A stretch of DNA of 63,559 bases from Gracilaria gracilis (taxonomy: Eukaryota > Rhodophyta > Florideophyceae > Gracilariales > Gracilariaceae): contig JARGSG010000118.1 of assembly GCA_030374805.1 (NCBI GenBank), positions 1 through 63,559 of the forward strand, given 5' to 3'. Within the stretch, counting starts at the first letter, position 1; each line of letters begins with the position of its first letter. The notes under the pieces were generated by a model, which searched no databases, was not told the origin of the DNA, and saw only the letters and a list, made by a program, of their open reading frames with translations. Positions 21,197 to 29,896 of this stretch are shown piece by piece. The translations under genes and the position numbers were made by a program.

Positions 21197-23338
21197 CTAA
21201 CTGTTGTTATTATTCGTTCCGAAACTTTGTAAGCTTCTCAGGTCAACGTCTATCGCTTCCGACTTGCTTTCTGCGAGCGGTCCAAGCACGCAGTCATCTG
21301 CCATTAATTCCTTCATTGCAATGTAAGCAACTTCCGTAAAATGCGTTGCGAACGAATTTGTCACAATGTGTATCACGCTGACGAGTATAGCGCAAAGCAG
21401 AAGCCATCCGTGAGAAATTCGGTACGGCTTCACGATTGCCATTAAGGCGTTTTGCTGTTCAAAAGTATATGGTCTTGTGTAGATCCATGGCTGACCGCTG
21501 GAGTTGAGCACAAGGTCCAAATCTCGGAGGCCGGATGTGACTGCGTTCGTAATGGTCTCGGCACTTTCATTCCAGTTGGGACGATAAGCAAACTCTATAC
21601 TTTCTAGTGTTCCTGATGTGCCAATATGCTGCAGTGTTGACCACACTGCACTTCTTACGTCTATGACGTCATAGCCAAGTCTGCGCCTAATTCCATTCAA
21701 CACGTTGTTTAGAAACAAGGTGCGTTCTTGTCGACGCATAAGATCTGGTCGAAATGGCATTGTTTTCATGTTCAGTCCGCTCTTTGAACGCAAAGACGTT
21801 GACAACTCCACAGCCGAGTACGTTCCATTTAGAGAATATATTTCAAACACTGTCTCCCCAGTGCCATAGAACACCGACACCCGAATAATGTCGCGCAGGG
21901 CTGCATCAGGCTCTTTTGGAAAAGGTTTCACACACTTCAACACTTTGCCAGACTCGAAAAGCCCACGGGTGGATACGAAAAAGTCATCACAGTACGGGTC
22001 AGAATGGTCTTGTACAGGTTCTCGGGGCGGGCCATGCACTGGCGCCACAACGGTATCAAAGTTGTGATCGGCATAATACTCGGAGCGAACACTTGTACCT
22101 GCCAAAATGGTGGCGAGCTCGACCACATATAGAAAGATGAGGGCAAACAGAGGCCCAAAAAGCAGCTTACACCTAATTTGACGTGTGCATCGACTTGATG
22201 CGATCGGTACAGATTCTGTAAATGGTTCACGCGTGGTAAAAAGACGAGAAACAAAACGAAAGGAGTTGAGTCTGGAAAATGTGATGTACGAGGAGTACGT
22301 GTTGTGATCAATTCGAGAAGAAGTTTGAATCAAACTTTCCACGATATTATGTAGTTGTGACACAATAATTAAAGACAGAATCCCAACAATAAACTCGTTT
22401 GCGAGCTCATTTGTCGAGAATGAATTAAAAAACGTTAAAGAAGGTACTCTGAAAGGTGCAGTATCTCCATATACGGGCTGAAACGTTTGCGGTACATTGT
22501 TGTGCTCTGCGCTTGGCGCTTGAAGTGTTGCAGTTTGCATATGTGCAAACTCCAAAACAGAAGAGTTATTCGAGACAGAAAATACAGCCGCATGTCCAGA
22601 AAGGTTCGATGATATGCAAATGGGCTCAAGGACTGCCTCCCGCTCCGATTCCATAGAACGGTAAGAGAATGTTACCGGTACATAAAACATCACTGAGGCA
22701 CATATTTCACCATGAGAACAGCTGGAGGAGTTTGAGCAAAGGGCAAAGTTGAGAGGAGTACAAACGCAAGGGAAAGAAGAGGATTCGCAGGGGGTTATTT
22801 TGAACACCTCGGCTTCGAATATTGATTCGGATAGACAACTTCGAGTTCCATGGCAGTGCTGGTGCGAGAAACATCGGTCTCCCGATAATCCAAACCCCAG
22901 TAGCGGCGGTACTGAGTCAAATTGCTGGCTTAGGATTGATCTGTTCCGTCCTTGATAGTACTTTGAAGAGGTACAAATGCCAGATGTCATTCCAACTGAA
23001 GCATCCCATTCACAATGCTCTCCTTCGTCACATTCCATCGAAGATTGGCAGCTATAGTTCGCGTAGCGCGGTGCTTTGAAACATTGACAAGGAGGGGATG
23101 CACAGCTGAAGCATACGCGAGGTTCAACGCATTCAGCTGAACCATGACATAAATCGGCGGTGAGACCGGGAATGTTCGAAGGAGGAGGCGTTGAAAGAGG
23201 AGGCCAGCGCTCGTGCAATTCCTGGAGAATCACGTTTACATCTTCGTATGTCACAGGAAGTTGTGAATCATCGAATTGGGCGCTAGCAACGATGAAGAAC
23301 CATGACAGTAACCAAAGCGATGAAGGTGCTGCCGACAT
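21197..23338 (-). CDS. Cys-rich multi-pass membrane protein of unknown function
   Basis: 713 residues from the ATG at 23338. Residues 1 to about 21 form a signal peptide (hydrophobic LWLLSWFFIVASA, then Q). Residues about 55-230 form an extracellular Cys-rich region with spaced CxC/CxxC pairs, EGF-like or knottin-like (CHGSAECVEPRVCFSC, CSNSSSCSHGEIC), with many N-glycosylation sequons. Three membrane segments are apparent: about 305-330 (VGILSLIIVSQL), 391-416 (LLFGPLFALIFLYVVEL) and 644-666 (GWLLLCAILVSVIHIV). Between the last two is a ~225-residue soluble domain. I do not recognise the family; a surface receptor or wall-sensing protein is possible but unproven. The frame is open throughout without apparent introns. 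Confidence 0.75.
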   Translation of the reverse strand: MSAAPSSLWLLSWFFIVASAQFDDSQLPVTYEDVNVILQELHERWPPLSTPPPSNIPGLTADLCHGSAECVEPRVCFSCASPPCQCFKAPRYANYSCQSSMECDEGEHCEWDASVGMTSGICTSSKYYQGRNRSILSQQFDSVPPLLGFGLSGDRCFSHQHCHGTRSCLSESIFEAEVFKITPCESSSFPCVCTPLNFALCSNSSSCSHGEICASVMFYVPVTFSYRSMESEREAVLEPICISSNLSGHAAVFSVSNNSSVLEFAHMQTATLQAPSAEHNNVPQTFQPVYGDTAPFRVPSLTFFNSFSTNELANEFIVGILSLIIVSQLHNIVESLIQTSSRIDHNTYSSYITFSRLNSFRFVSRLFTTREPFTESVPIASSRCTRQIRCKLLFGPLFALIFLYVVELATILAGTSVRSEYYADHNFDTVVAPVHGPPREPVQDHSDPYCDDFFVSTRGLFESGKVLKCVKPFPKEPDAALRDIIRVSVFYGTGETVFEIYSLNGTYSAVELSTSLRSKSGLNMKTMPFRPDLMRRQERTLFLNNVLNGIRRRLGYDVIDVRSAVWSTLQHIGTSGTLESIEFAYRPNWNESAETITNAVTSGLRDLDLVLNSSGQPWIYTRPYTFEQQNALMAIVKPYRISHGWLLLCAILVSVIHIVTNSFATHFTEVAYIAMKELMADDCVLGPLAESKSEAIDVDLRSLQSFGTNNNNS

Positions 23339-24398
23339 CACTAACTTGGACTAGATACCAATCGGACAAATATGCAGGTGCTGAAGAGTGTCAACTTGAG
23401 TTGGGTGGGCAAGTTTGCAAGTTTGGTAGGGGATGCGACAATTGGGAGGCCAAGTTATGTATTGCAAATTTGTGCACAGAGAAAAGCTGCATTCCAAGTA
23501 TGAAAGGGTGAAATGGATGGCAAGCAAGTGCTTGAAACAATGCTGCTGGCGGCGCTCGAGTTCTGAGGACCACGAAATGGACAGCGATGGATTTGTGTTT
23601 CGGTCTTAAACTTTATCTATTGCCCAAAAAGCTGTACGTATGTGAAGGCACAACAGTGGTGTGTACAATATATATAATAGCGACTTCAATTGTTGTCCGG
23701 TTCGCTCGGCCGACTCGGGCGCATCGGTGCAATATTGGGTTGCTTGTTCCTCTTTTTCTCCATGACAGCGATGAGAATAATTGTAGCGATGTATACTCTA
23801 ACTGAACCAATAAACGCGTTTGCTCTGCCGTGACGTTGCCAACAAGCTGCAAGCTTTGAGCTTTAAGTGGAGTGAGATTGTAAAGCAGGATGAGAATGAG
23901 TTATCTCGACAAACGAGTGAAGATAAGGTATAAAACTTATAACCACGAGTTGGTGGATATAAATCGCTTATCGGAGGCGGCTTGCCTATATCACAGTCAC
24001 TCGGCGTGAGTCTGATATAGGGCAAACCGCCTCCCCAGTGTGGTTGCTATACAACGATTTTTAGGAAATATCGTCATACAATTTGCTGTGAACAGCGTTC
24101 TATTGCAGGCGGTCAGCCATGCGCCCGTCACGGTCCTCCGCTGCCCCCCCTCACCCGAGCGCTACAGATTTACAATGCATTGGTGGGAGTTGTCATGCTT
24201 GCGTTGTGTGGTACGTACGATACTACGCGGTTGGTTCCTCTGGAGTGAGCCCTTGGCATATCCATACCCTGTAAAGTTATATTATATCGATATCTTGGCT
24301 CACTGCAGAGGAAGCAACAACCATGTTGCGCTGAGAAGCAGGCGACAAAGCATATATCTGCTCCGCAACAAAAATTGCAACTCACTCCACCCAAAGCA
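23339..24398. other. Intergenic region between divergent genes, with a long imperfect hairpin
   Basis: This is a shared upstream region: the membrane-protein gene is read leftwards and the small secreted protein gene rightwards. A TATATATAATAG stretch lies near 23.67 kb. The hairpin at 23973-24034 is described separately. No gene is seen. Confidence 0.5.
23973..24034. repeat. Imperfect inverted repeat (about 28-bp arms)
   Basis: The left arm begins GGAGGCGGCTTGCC and ends CAGTCAC; the right arm begins GTGAGTCTGA and ends AACCGCCTCC. They pair with few mismatches or bulges around a 5-6 nt loop. The size suits a foldback element or a small-RNA precursor. Confidence 0.75.
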
Positions 24399-24408
24399 CT
24401 ATATAAAC
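24399..24408 (+). promoter_or_regulatory. TATA box of the small secreted protein gene
   Basis: CTATATAAAC about 75 bp before the ATG at 24480, giving an expected transcription start near 24430 and a short leader. It is one of the clearest TATA boxes in the window. Confidence 0.65.
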
Positions 24409-24479
24409 ACTACTCGCTTCCATGAGACCGCGCTCACTTTGTGTGCCATCTCCGTGCGAACAGCCTTCATTCTACCACC

Positions 24480-24782
24480 ATGAACTTGGCTCTAACTCCG
24501 TTCATTTTGGGCTTTTGTCTTTTCGTGGTCGCTTCATATGCCGCTCCATTCGCTTCGGACGAGAAACAAACGGACAACACACTGCCGGTGCAACCCACCA
24601 AACTCATGGCATCACAAGATACGTCCTTCGCCCAACGCGTGGAGCACATGTTTCATTTGCCGTTTGTGATGGAAAGGCAGCGCCGTCCGAGGCGTGATGA
24701 GCGCCGTCCGAGGCGTGATGAGCGCCGTCCGAGGCGGGCATGGCGATTTAGAGAGGAGAAGGAAAGAAGGCCGAGGAAGTAA
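24480..24782 (+). CDS. Small secreted Arg-rich protein
   Basis: 100 residues, ATG at 24480 in the context ACCACCATGA. Residues 1 to about 21 form a typical signal peptide (LTPFILGFCLFVVASYA). The mature part begins APFASDEKQ and has an acidic/neutral middle. It ends in a strongly basic tail built from a 7-residue repeat, RRPRRDE, present two and a half times and encoded by a 21-bp DNA tandem repeat (24681-24737). A TATA box lies upstream and AATAAA 181 bp downstream, so it looks like a real transcription unit. No family is recognised. The cationic tail could bind sulphated polysaccharide or nucleic acid, or act against microbes; these are guesses. Confidence 0.75.
   Translation: MNLALTPFILGFCLFVVASYAAPFASDEKQTDNTLPVQPTKLMASQDTSFAQRVEHMFHLPFVMERQRRPRRDERRPRRDERRPRRAWRFREEKERRPRK
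24681..24737 (+). repeat. 21-bp tandem repeat inside the secreted protein gene
   Basis: Two full copies (24681-24701, 24702-24722) and a partial third, each beginning CGCCGTCCGAGGCG. The in-frame unit length means copy-number change alters the length of the basic tail without breaking the frame. Confidence 0.9.
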
Positions 24783-24962
24783 GCAACTATTATTGTGTTG
24801 TATGCAGCTGGCGATGCATTCAGTCATGTGTTGCATGCGTAGCATATGCAAAACCAATTTAATGAGTGTTGGCAGGTGGATGTGGGCATTTTGTGATGCG
24901 GTTCGTTTAGAGCGCTTATTTCGTATTCATTTGCACTTGAATGAATAGCAATGACACAAGTT

Positions 24963-24968
24963 AATAAA
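24963..24968 (+). promoter_or_regulatory. Polyadenylation signal of the small secreted protein gene
   Basis: AATAAA 181 bp after the stop codon, the first one on this strand downstream of the gene. Confidence 0.55.
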
Positions 24969-24982
24969 AGGCAGCAATTGCA

Positions 24983-25725
24983 AAGCTTTGAATAACCAAA
25001 TGTGAATCTACTTTGCAAAGTGATTTTACGAGCAAACACGCTAACGACTCACTACTTGGGTGTACTGCACATGCTGCTTTGTCTGCAGAGCAGCATTTAA
25101 TAACAAATCGAACAAGGCGTGGAGCCGCGTGGCCTCTCCATTTTGAATACAACATTGTGGGCGTCGTTGTTGAAAAACAGAACTGCCGTTTTCAAAACTG
25201 CGGCAGCCACAACAGTTGAGAGAACAGTTGCAGCTTGGATGACCAAAACAACTTGACAGCAACAACAAGCGCCTTGTAGTTTCGTACCGATAAACACCAG
25301 GAGATCGAGCAAAACGAAAATGTCAAATGAGCACGTGTTACCGCTGGTGCAGGCGGTTGCAATTGCTGACAGCGCATGATCAAGCCAACTGTAAGCCGAC
25401 TGGATACTGTTGCGTGTACAGCGTGGCAGCGCCCTTGCCCAGCGCATCTGAGCTGCGCAACCAAGCACACGTGGCCATTGTGCCCACGTGCACACGCAGG
25501 CATACGGGTGCAGCGAGCGCGCGTGGCACACAGTGTGCCACACACATATCTGCCCTTTCTATTGGGCGTGCTGCGCGCAACCTTTGTCGTCCACAAAGCG
25601 GCGCGGCGCGCGCCGCTCGAGACCCTACCGCTGCAAGCAGCGGCGGCGCGACGACTCCTCACTTGGGGGTGGCCACCGCCGCCCGGCGCGCATACAAATG
25701 GGCGCCCGCCTCCGGCCACTCACGC

Positions 25726-25756
<31 letters not shown>

Positions 25757-26093
25757 ACCACCACCACCACCACCACCACCACCACCACCACCACCACACC
25801 GTCGCCGCCGCGGCCCGGTGTGACCGCCACCACACGCCACGCAACGCGCGCGCCGCGCCGCGCCGCGCGCGCAACCCCCGCCCATGCCCTTCATCGTCAG
25901 CGCGGCGCCGGCCGCGGCGCGCCGTCAGCGCGGCCCGTGCGCGGCGCGGCCGTCATCGTCGCCGCCTCTCCGCGCGTGGGCGCGCGGCGCGCTCATGGCG
26001 CCCCGCACGCGCAGTTGCTTCATGCCGCCGGGCGCGTATTCGTTTATCGGCGCCACCGCCGTTGGTGGCCACCGGCGGTTGTCGGCGCGCACC
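24983..26093. other. Intergenic region with GC-rich low-complexity DNA
   Basis: From 25.4 kb the base composition becomes extremely GC-rich. A (CAA)n tract at about 25728-25751 runs directly into a (CCA)n tract at about 25752-25797. Long open frames here on both strands are products of this composition. I see no gene before the opine-dehydrogenase relic. Confidence 0.55.
25728..25797. repeat. Compound microsatellite (CAA)8 then (CCA)15
   Basis: Uninterrupted trinucleotide runs directly read from the sequence, just upstream of the opine dehydrogenase relic. Confidence 0.95.
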
Positions 26094-26890
26094 ATGATGC
26101 GCAGCAGCATGTGCCACGCCTCAGACATTACGCACATCTGCGTGGTGGGCGGCGGCAACGCGGCGCAGGTCCTGGCCGCGCTGCTATCGCACGCGCACGC
26201 GACGCGGCGCGATGCGCCGCGCGTGTCACTACTGGCGCTGTTTGGCGACGAGAGCGCGCGTCTGTCGGCGGCGGCGCGCGAGGCGGGCGGCATCGGCGTG
26301 CAGCAGCCGGACGGGCTTGTGGAGCGCGGCATGCCCACGCTCATCACGGCGGACGCGGCGCACGCGCTGCGCGACGCGCGACTGGTGCTACTGCCGCTGC
26401 CCACGTTCGCCATGCCGCCCATGCTGCGGCTGATCGCGCCGCACGTGACGGCCGGCGCGTGGGTGGGCGCGCTTCCCGCGCAGGGCGGCTTCCAGTGGAT
26501 GGCGCCCGACATCCTGCGGCTGCGCGACGGGCGAGCCGACGTGACGCTGTTCGGGCTGGAGAAGCTGCCGTTCAACTGCCGCACGCTGCAGTACGGGCGC
26601 CTGATCAAGCTGTTCGGCTTCAAGGAGCGGCTGTCGCTGGCGAGCATCCCCAACCGCGCGCCGCTGGCGCAGCGCAGCGCATGGCAAGCACGCTGTCGCA
26701 GCTGCTGCCGCGCGTGCAGCTGCACGTGGTGCCCAACTTTCTGGTGCTCACGCTGGCCACCAGCAACCAGTGCATCCATTCAAGCAATCAGTTGACGGCG
26801 CCGCGGCGCTGCACGCAGTTGGACTTGGACGTGCTGTGGCGCATGTGCGCACCGCCATTGAAGCCAAGCGATTGGAGCACAGCAATATAA
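26094..26890 (+). pseudogene. Opine (octopine-type) dehydrogenase pseudogene, N-terminal domain only
   Basis: From the ATG at 26094 the protein reads ICVVGGGNAAQVLAALL, the NAD(P)H-binding GGGNAA signature of opine dehydrogenases. It continues with family-like blocks: LLALFGDESARLS, LLPLPTFAMPPMLRLIAP, ALPAQGGFQWMAPDIL and FGLEKLPFNCR. Near 26675 a 5-nt tandem duplication (CGCAGCGCAG) shifts the frame. The next frame resumes with LLPRVQLHVVPNFLVLTLATSN, expected at the end of the NAD domain. The catalytic C-terminal octopine-dehydrogenase domain is missing. The enzyme would reductively condense an amino acid with pyruvate to regenerate NAD+. The very high GC content differs from neighbouring genes. 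Confidence 0.75.
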
Positions 26891-27919
26891 TGAAGGTCAC
26901 GTGTTCCGCTCTTTCCAATCAATTAGCGCTCTCCCTGCTTTACACACATAGATACTGTAATATCTCCACCCAAACCCTCACTTTAAGAATAAAACTTGTA
27001 CATATCTATCCAATCAAAGCTGTGCGTATATTCAAAACGGCGACTATGTCACATCGGATCAAAACCCAATTGTACACGTTTCAATCTTATTTGTCAAATA
27101 TTTTTCATTCTATCGTCTTTTTCCAAATCGTTGCGCTTTATCGCCAGTTGTACCCAACGGTAGCCAAACGTATTTATAATGATGGCATTTTCTTTCACAC
27201 CATTCGCCGTAAAGGTTGTTCCTATTACCAAATATCCAACTAATTGGCGTTTAACTTGTAATGTTTTTTTTTAGTTTTTCACTCCTAGAAAATAGAGAGC
27301 ATCGGGCTAAAAGAGGTAAACTAAAAATATATATCTGTATAAGGCCATGTTTTATAAAAGTGTTTGAAGATACACTTACGACTAGCGAGCGTCTTTCCGT
27401 TAAACAAAACAACATAATTTGCTTGCCTCCTCGACGTTTCTAGTTTGGGCTCTGTACCAATGTAACAATTCTGTACCTATTTTGTACCTATACATTGTAT
27501 CACATTACACTTTTTCGAGACATAAAAAGATTATCGAGGGAGCAACACGCAATCGCCATATTCAAAAACAATCTAATATTATTTCACAGCAATAGTACAA
27601 ATATATCATAAAACAAAAAATATAGATTGACTTGTACAATAACTGTAGAGTATCTAGTGAGGTCTTAGGCCATAGTTAAGACCAGCACAGGTTTAAAAGC
27701 TGAGTTTGACCCAGTGTATCAATTGGCGCACAAATAGACTACAATGATGCTCAAGCACCGAACAGATTGTCAGTACTATGTAAATTTGTCTACAGAGTGA
27801 ACAAATCTATTTACGGTTTATCTTCTTGTAAACCAACTCAATCTGTAAAATGAAACAACAAGATCGAGTGGAACAAGTTTGCAAGCCGGCTCGCGACGCA
27901 TACCTTATATAACTTTGAC
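26891..27919. other. AT-rich intergenic region
   Basis: No gene or strong structure seen. It ends at the ATAAT target site of gypsy element B. Confidence 0.5.
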
Positions 27920-28445
27920 ATAATTGTGGACGTCATTTTTGTGGCCACGTTGGCTAAACGACGCGGGTGGTGACAACCCAGAACAAGACTAGAATGCCAG
28001 GGGGGTACCAGCCTATGAAGGCAATGAGTAACAGCGTAAGCCGCTGAATAGCCCAAACTATGAGTATTGAGATGGCACACGGTGGTGCCAGTGATACTTA
28101 TAACGAACAAAGCGAAATATTCGCGCCCTGTCGGTGAATAGCTACGAACGGCTGAAGTCCCCAACAAACTTCAGAGGGAGACTCGAACGATACGGTAAAA
28201 GCTCTACGTCAAACTCCAGGCGCGAACTTAGTAGGCTTACAATTAATCTGGAGACCAATTATAGACGAACGAAGGGGGAGCCAGTTCGCAGATGCAAGTG
28301 ACAAGTGGTGAAAGTGGAAGAGAAAGGCCGGACCACTCCGCGGCCAAGCAGAATGAAAGAAAAAAAGGGGGAAACAAATCAATGGAACGAGGGAAACAAG
28401 CAATGATTGCGTTTCTGAAAGAAGGGGGGGTTTGTTGAGCCTGTG

Positions 28446-28510
28446 TTGGTGGTGGTGGTGGTGGTGGTGGTGGTGGTGGTGGTGGTGGTGGTGGTGGTGG
28501 TGGTGGTGGT
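28446..28510. repeat. (TGG)n microsatellite in the 3' LTR
   Basis: Pure trinucleotide run of 65 bp. The matching tract at 36797-36846 is 50 bp. Poly-His or poly-Pro open frames across it are composition artefacts. Confidence 0.95.
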
Positions 28511-29162
28511 CGAAGATGAGAATCTGAAGTTGGGCATGGCTTATATAGACGATGGAGACCTTCGAATCCAGCTGAATATCGACGGTACAATTTTGTGTGA
28601 ACCATGAGTAACAAGATGTAACCCAGATGCAGTTTTCATGCATGATTGTGTAACCAGTGTAGCCTTACTAGTTGCTCGCAGCCACATAATAGTTTCTTCG
28701 GGTCACAGACAACTTGTCGCAAAGATAATGCTTTGTTGGCACAATTTCCAAGTCCGCGAGAGTTCATAATCACTTCAATCTGAAACCTGATTCGGGAAGA
28801 TCATCCGTTACGTACACGATACAGCAAGTTTCAAGGGAATCTATCGAGCAGTTTTCGCTGCCGAAAATAGCATTAGTGGGTGCGGGAATTTGAAGGGGTT
28901 ATATCCATGAACATCGCCATTTCACCTCTTCTCCGTGTATTTCCTTGTTGTCCGGGTTCATTTCACATCACACGACTGATTACACAAACTTTGCACTGAT
29001 AGTGCACGATTTGTACATGAAGTGTACTCGTAAGAACATTCCCTCCGTCCTTGGATATATCCTTAGAGTAGAGTTAGTTGGTGGTTAGGTCATTCTCAGG
29101 AGGCGTCTAGGTGATATTCGTAGTGTGGGGAGGGTGCCGGGGCTTCTCTTTGCATTGAGTGC

Positions 29163-29738
29163 ATGCTGCGTTGGAAGTCCACGGATGTACTTCGTGTTGG
29201 CGTTCACACGGTGACGCTTCGGTTGCACGTGTATTTCAGGGGTAGCGGGGAGAAGTGGTATGCGGTCGACTTCTTCGTTGCCAACACCATGGCACGTTTC
29301 CATCCTGGTGCTCCGCGTCCCGTCGTCATTTCGCCTGACAGCCCTCATGGACTGCCATTGCCGTTACTGCCGCCGCCGCCCCCGTCGCCGCCTTCGCTAC
29401 TGTCGCCGCCGCCCGCAAACTCCCCGCACTTCTCGCCGCCGCCGGTACCCCGAGCCGCCTCGTCGTCTGGTGGGGACTCCGTTCGCTTCGTGCGATATGT
29501 CCCTGCCGTGCACAGTCCGAGGCGTGGAAGTCCGCCGCCTCGAGATGCGGCCAGGCGGATTAGTCGCCGTCGTCGCATATGTGGTGGAAGTGCCGCTGGG
29601 CGCCCTTCCAGCTCCTACCTTCGCGGATGGCACGACGCCATCCGCGTAGTCGAAGAGGAGCTGCCTCGCGGGGCTGTGGCCATCCTGACCGGACTGCTCC
29701 ACGAGTTGCGGGAAGTGCACGAGCGATATGGGATATAG
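29163..29738 (+). CDS. Antisense open frame inside the LTR (3' copy)
   Basis: 191 codons from an ATG, opposite to the element's own genes and in the U3-side half of the LTR. The N-terminal ~50 residues look protein-like (VGVHTVTLRLHVYFRGSGEKWYAVDFFVAN), then Pro/Ser-rich, Arg-rich and helical C-terminal parts (VVEEELPRGAVAIL). It is duplicated at 37499-38074 with two visible amino-acid differences (S/P and G/R). Possibly a captured gene fragment or a regulatory antisense product; it may also be untranslated. No family recognised. Confidence 0.35.
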   Translation: MLRWKSTDVLRVGVHTVTLRLHVYFRGSGEKWYAVDFFVANTMARFHPGAPRPVVISPDSPHGLPLPLLPPPPPSPPSLLSPPPANSPHFSPPPVPRAASSSGGDSVRFVRYVPAVHSPRRGSPPPRDAARRISRRRRICGGSAAGRPSSSYLRGWHDAIRVVEEELPRGAVAILTGLLHELREVHERYGI

Positions 29739-29847
29739 AATATAAAATATAATGCATATTTGCTACTGTATGCAATAATAAATATACTCTGCTTTCTGCT
29801 TATCGCTCTTCCTCCTCGCCCTTCTTCCTCATTTTCACACTTTCACA

Positions 29848-29863
29848 CACTCCCCCTCTCAGC
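29848..29863 (-). promoter_or_regulatory. Polypurine tract of gypsy B
   Basis: In element sense GCTGAGAGGGGGAGTG, immediately before the 3' LTR start TGTGAAAGTG. It primes plus-strand DNA synthesis. Confidence 0.85.
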
Positions 29864-29896
29864 GGTCGCAACGCCTGGGCGACCACGGTTAAGAAC

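Larger units (their letters stand above)
27925..29847 (-). repeat. 3' LTR of gypsy B
   Basis: 1923 bp, near identical to 36275-38183. It contains a (TGG)n tract at 28446-28510 that is about 15 nt longer than in the other LTR, and a plus-strand (antisense) open frame at 29163-29738. Confidence 0.97.

Noticed and set aside
24681..24737. Possible CRISPR-like repeat array
   Set aside because: Directly abutting 21-bp coding repeats without spacers; eukaryotic context.
25327..26090. Long Arg/Ala/Thr/His-rich open frames on both strands
   Set aside because: Explained by GC-extreme DNA and the CAA/CCA microsatellite; no codon or domain signal.
28209..28643. Poly-His and poly-Pro open frames across the LTR microsatellites (also 36560-36979)
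   Set aside because: They are translations of a (TGG)n tract whose length differs between the two LTRs; no start context or domain.
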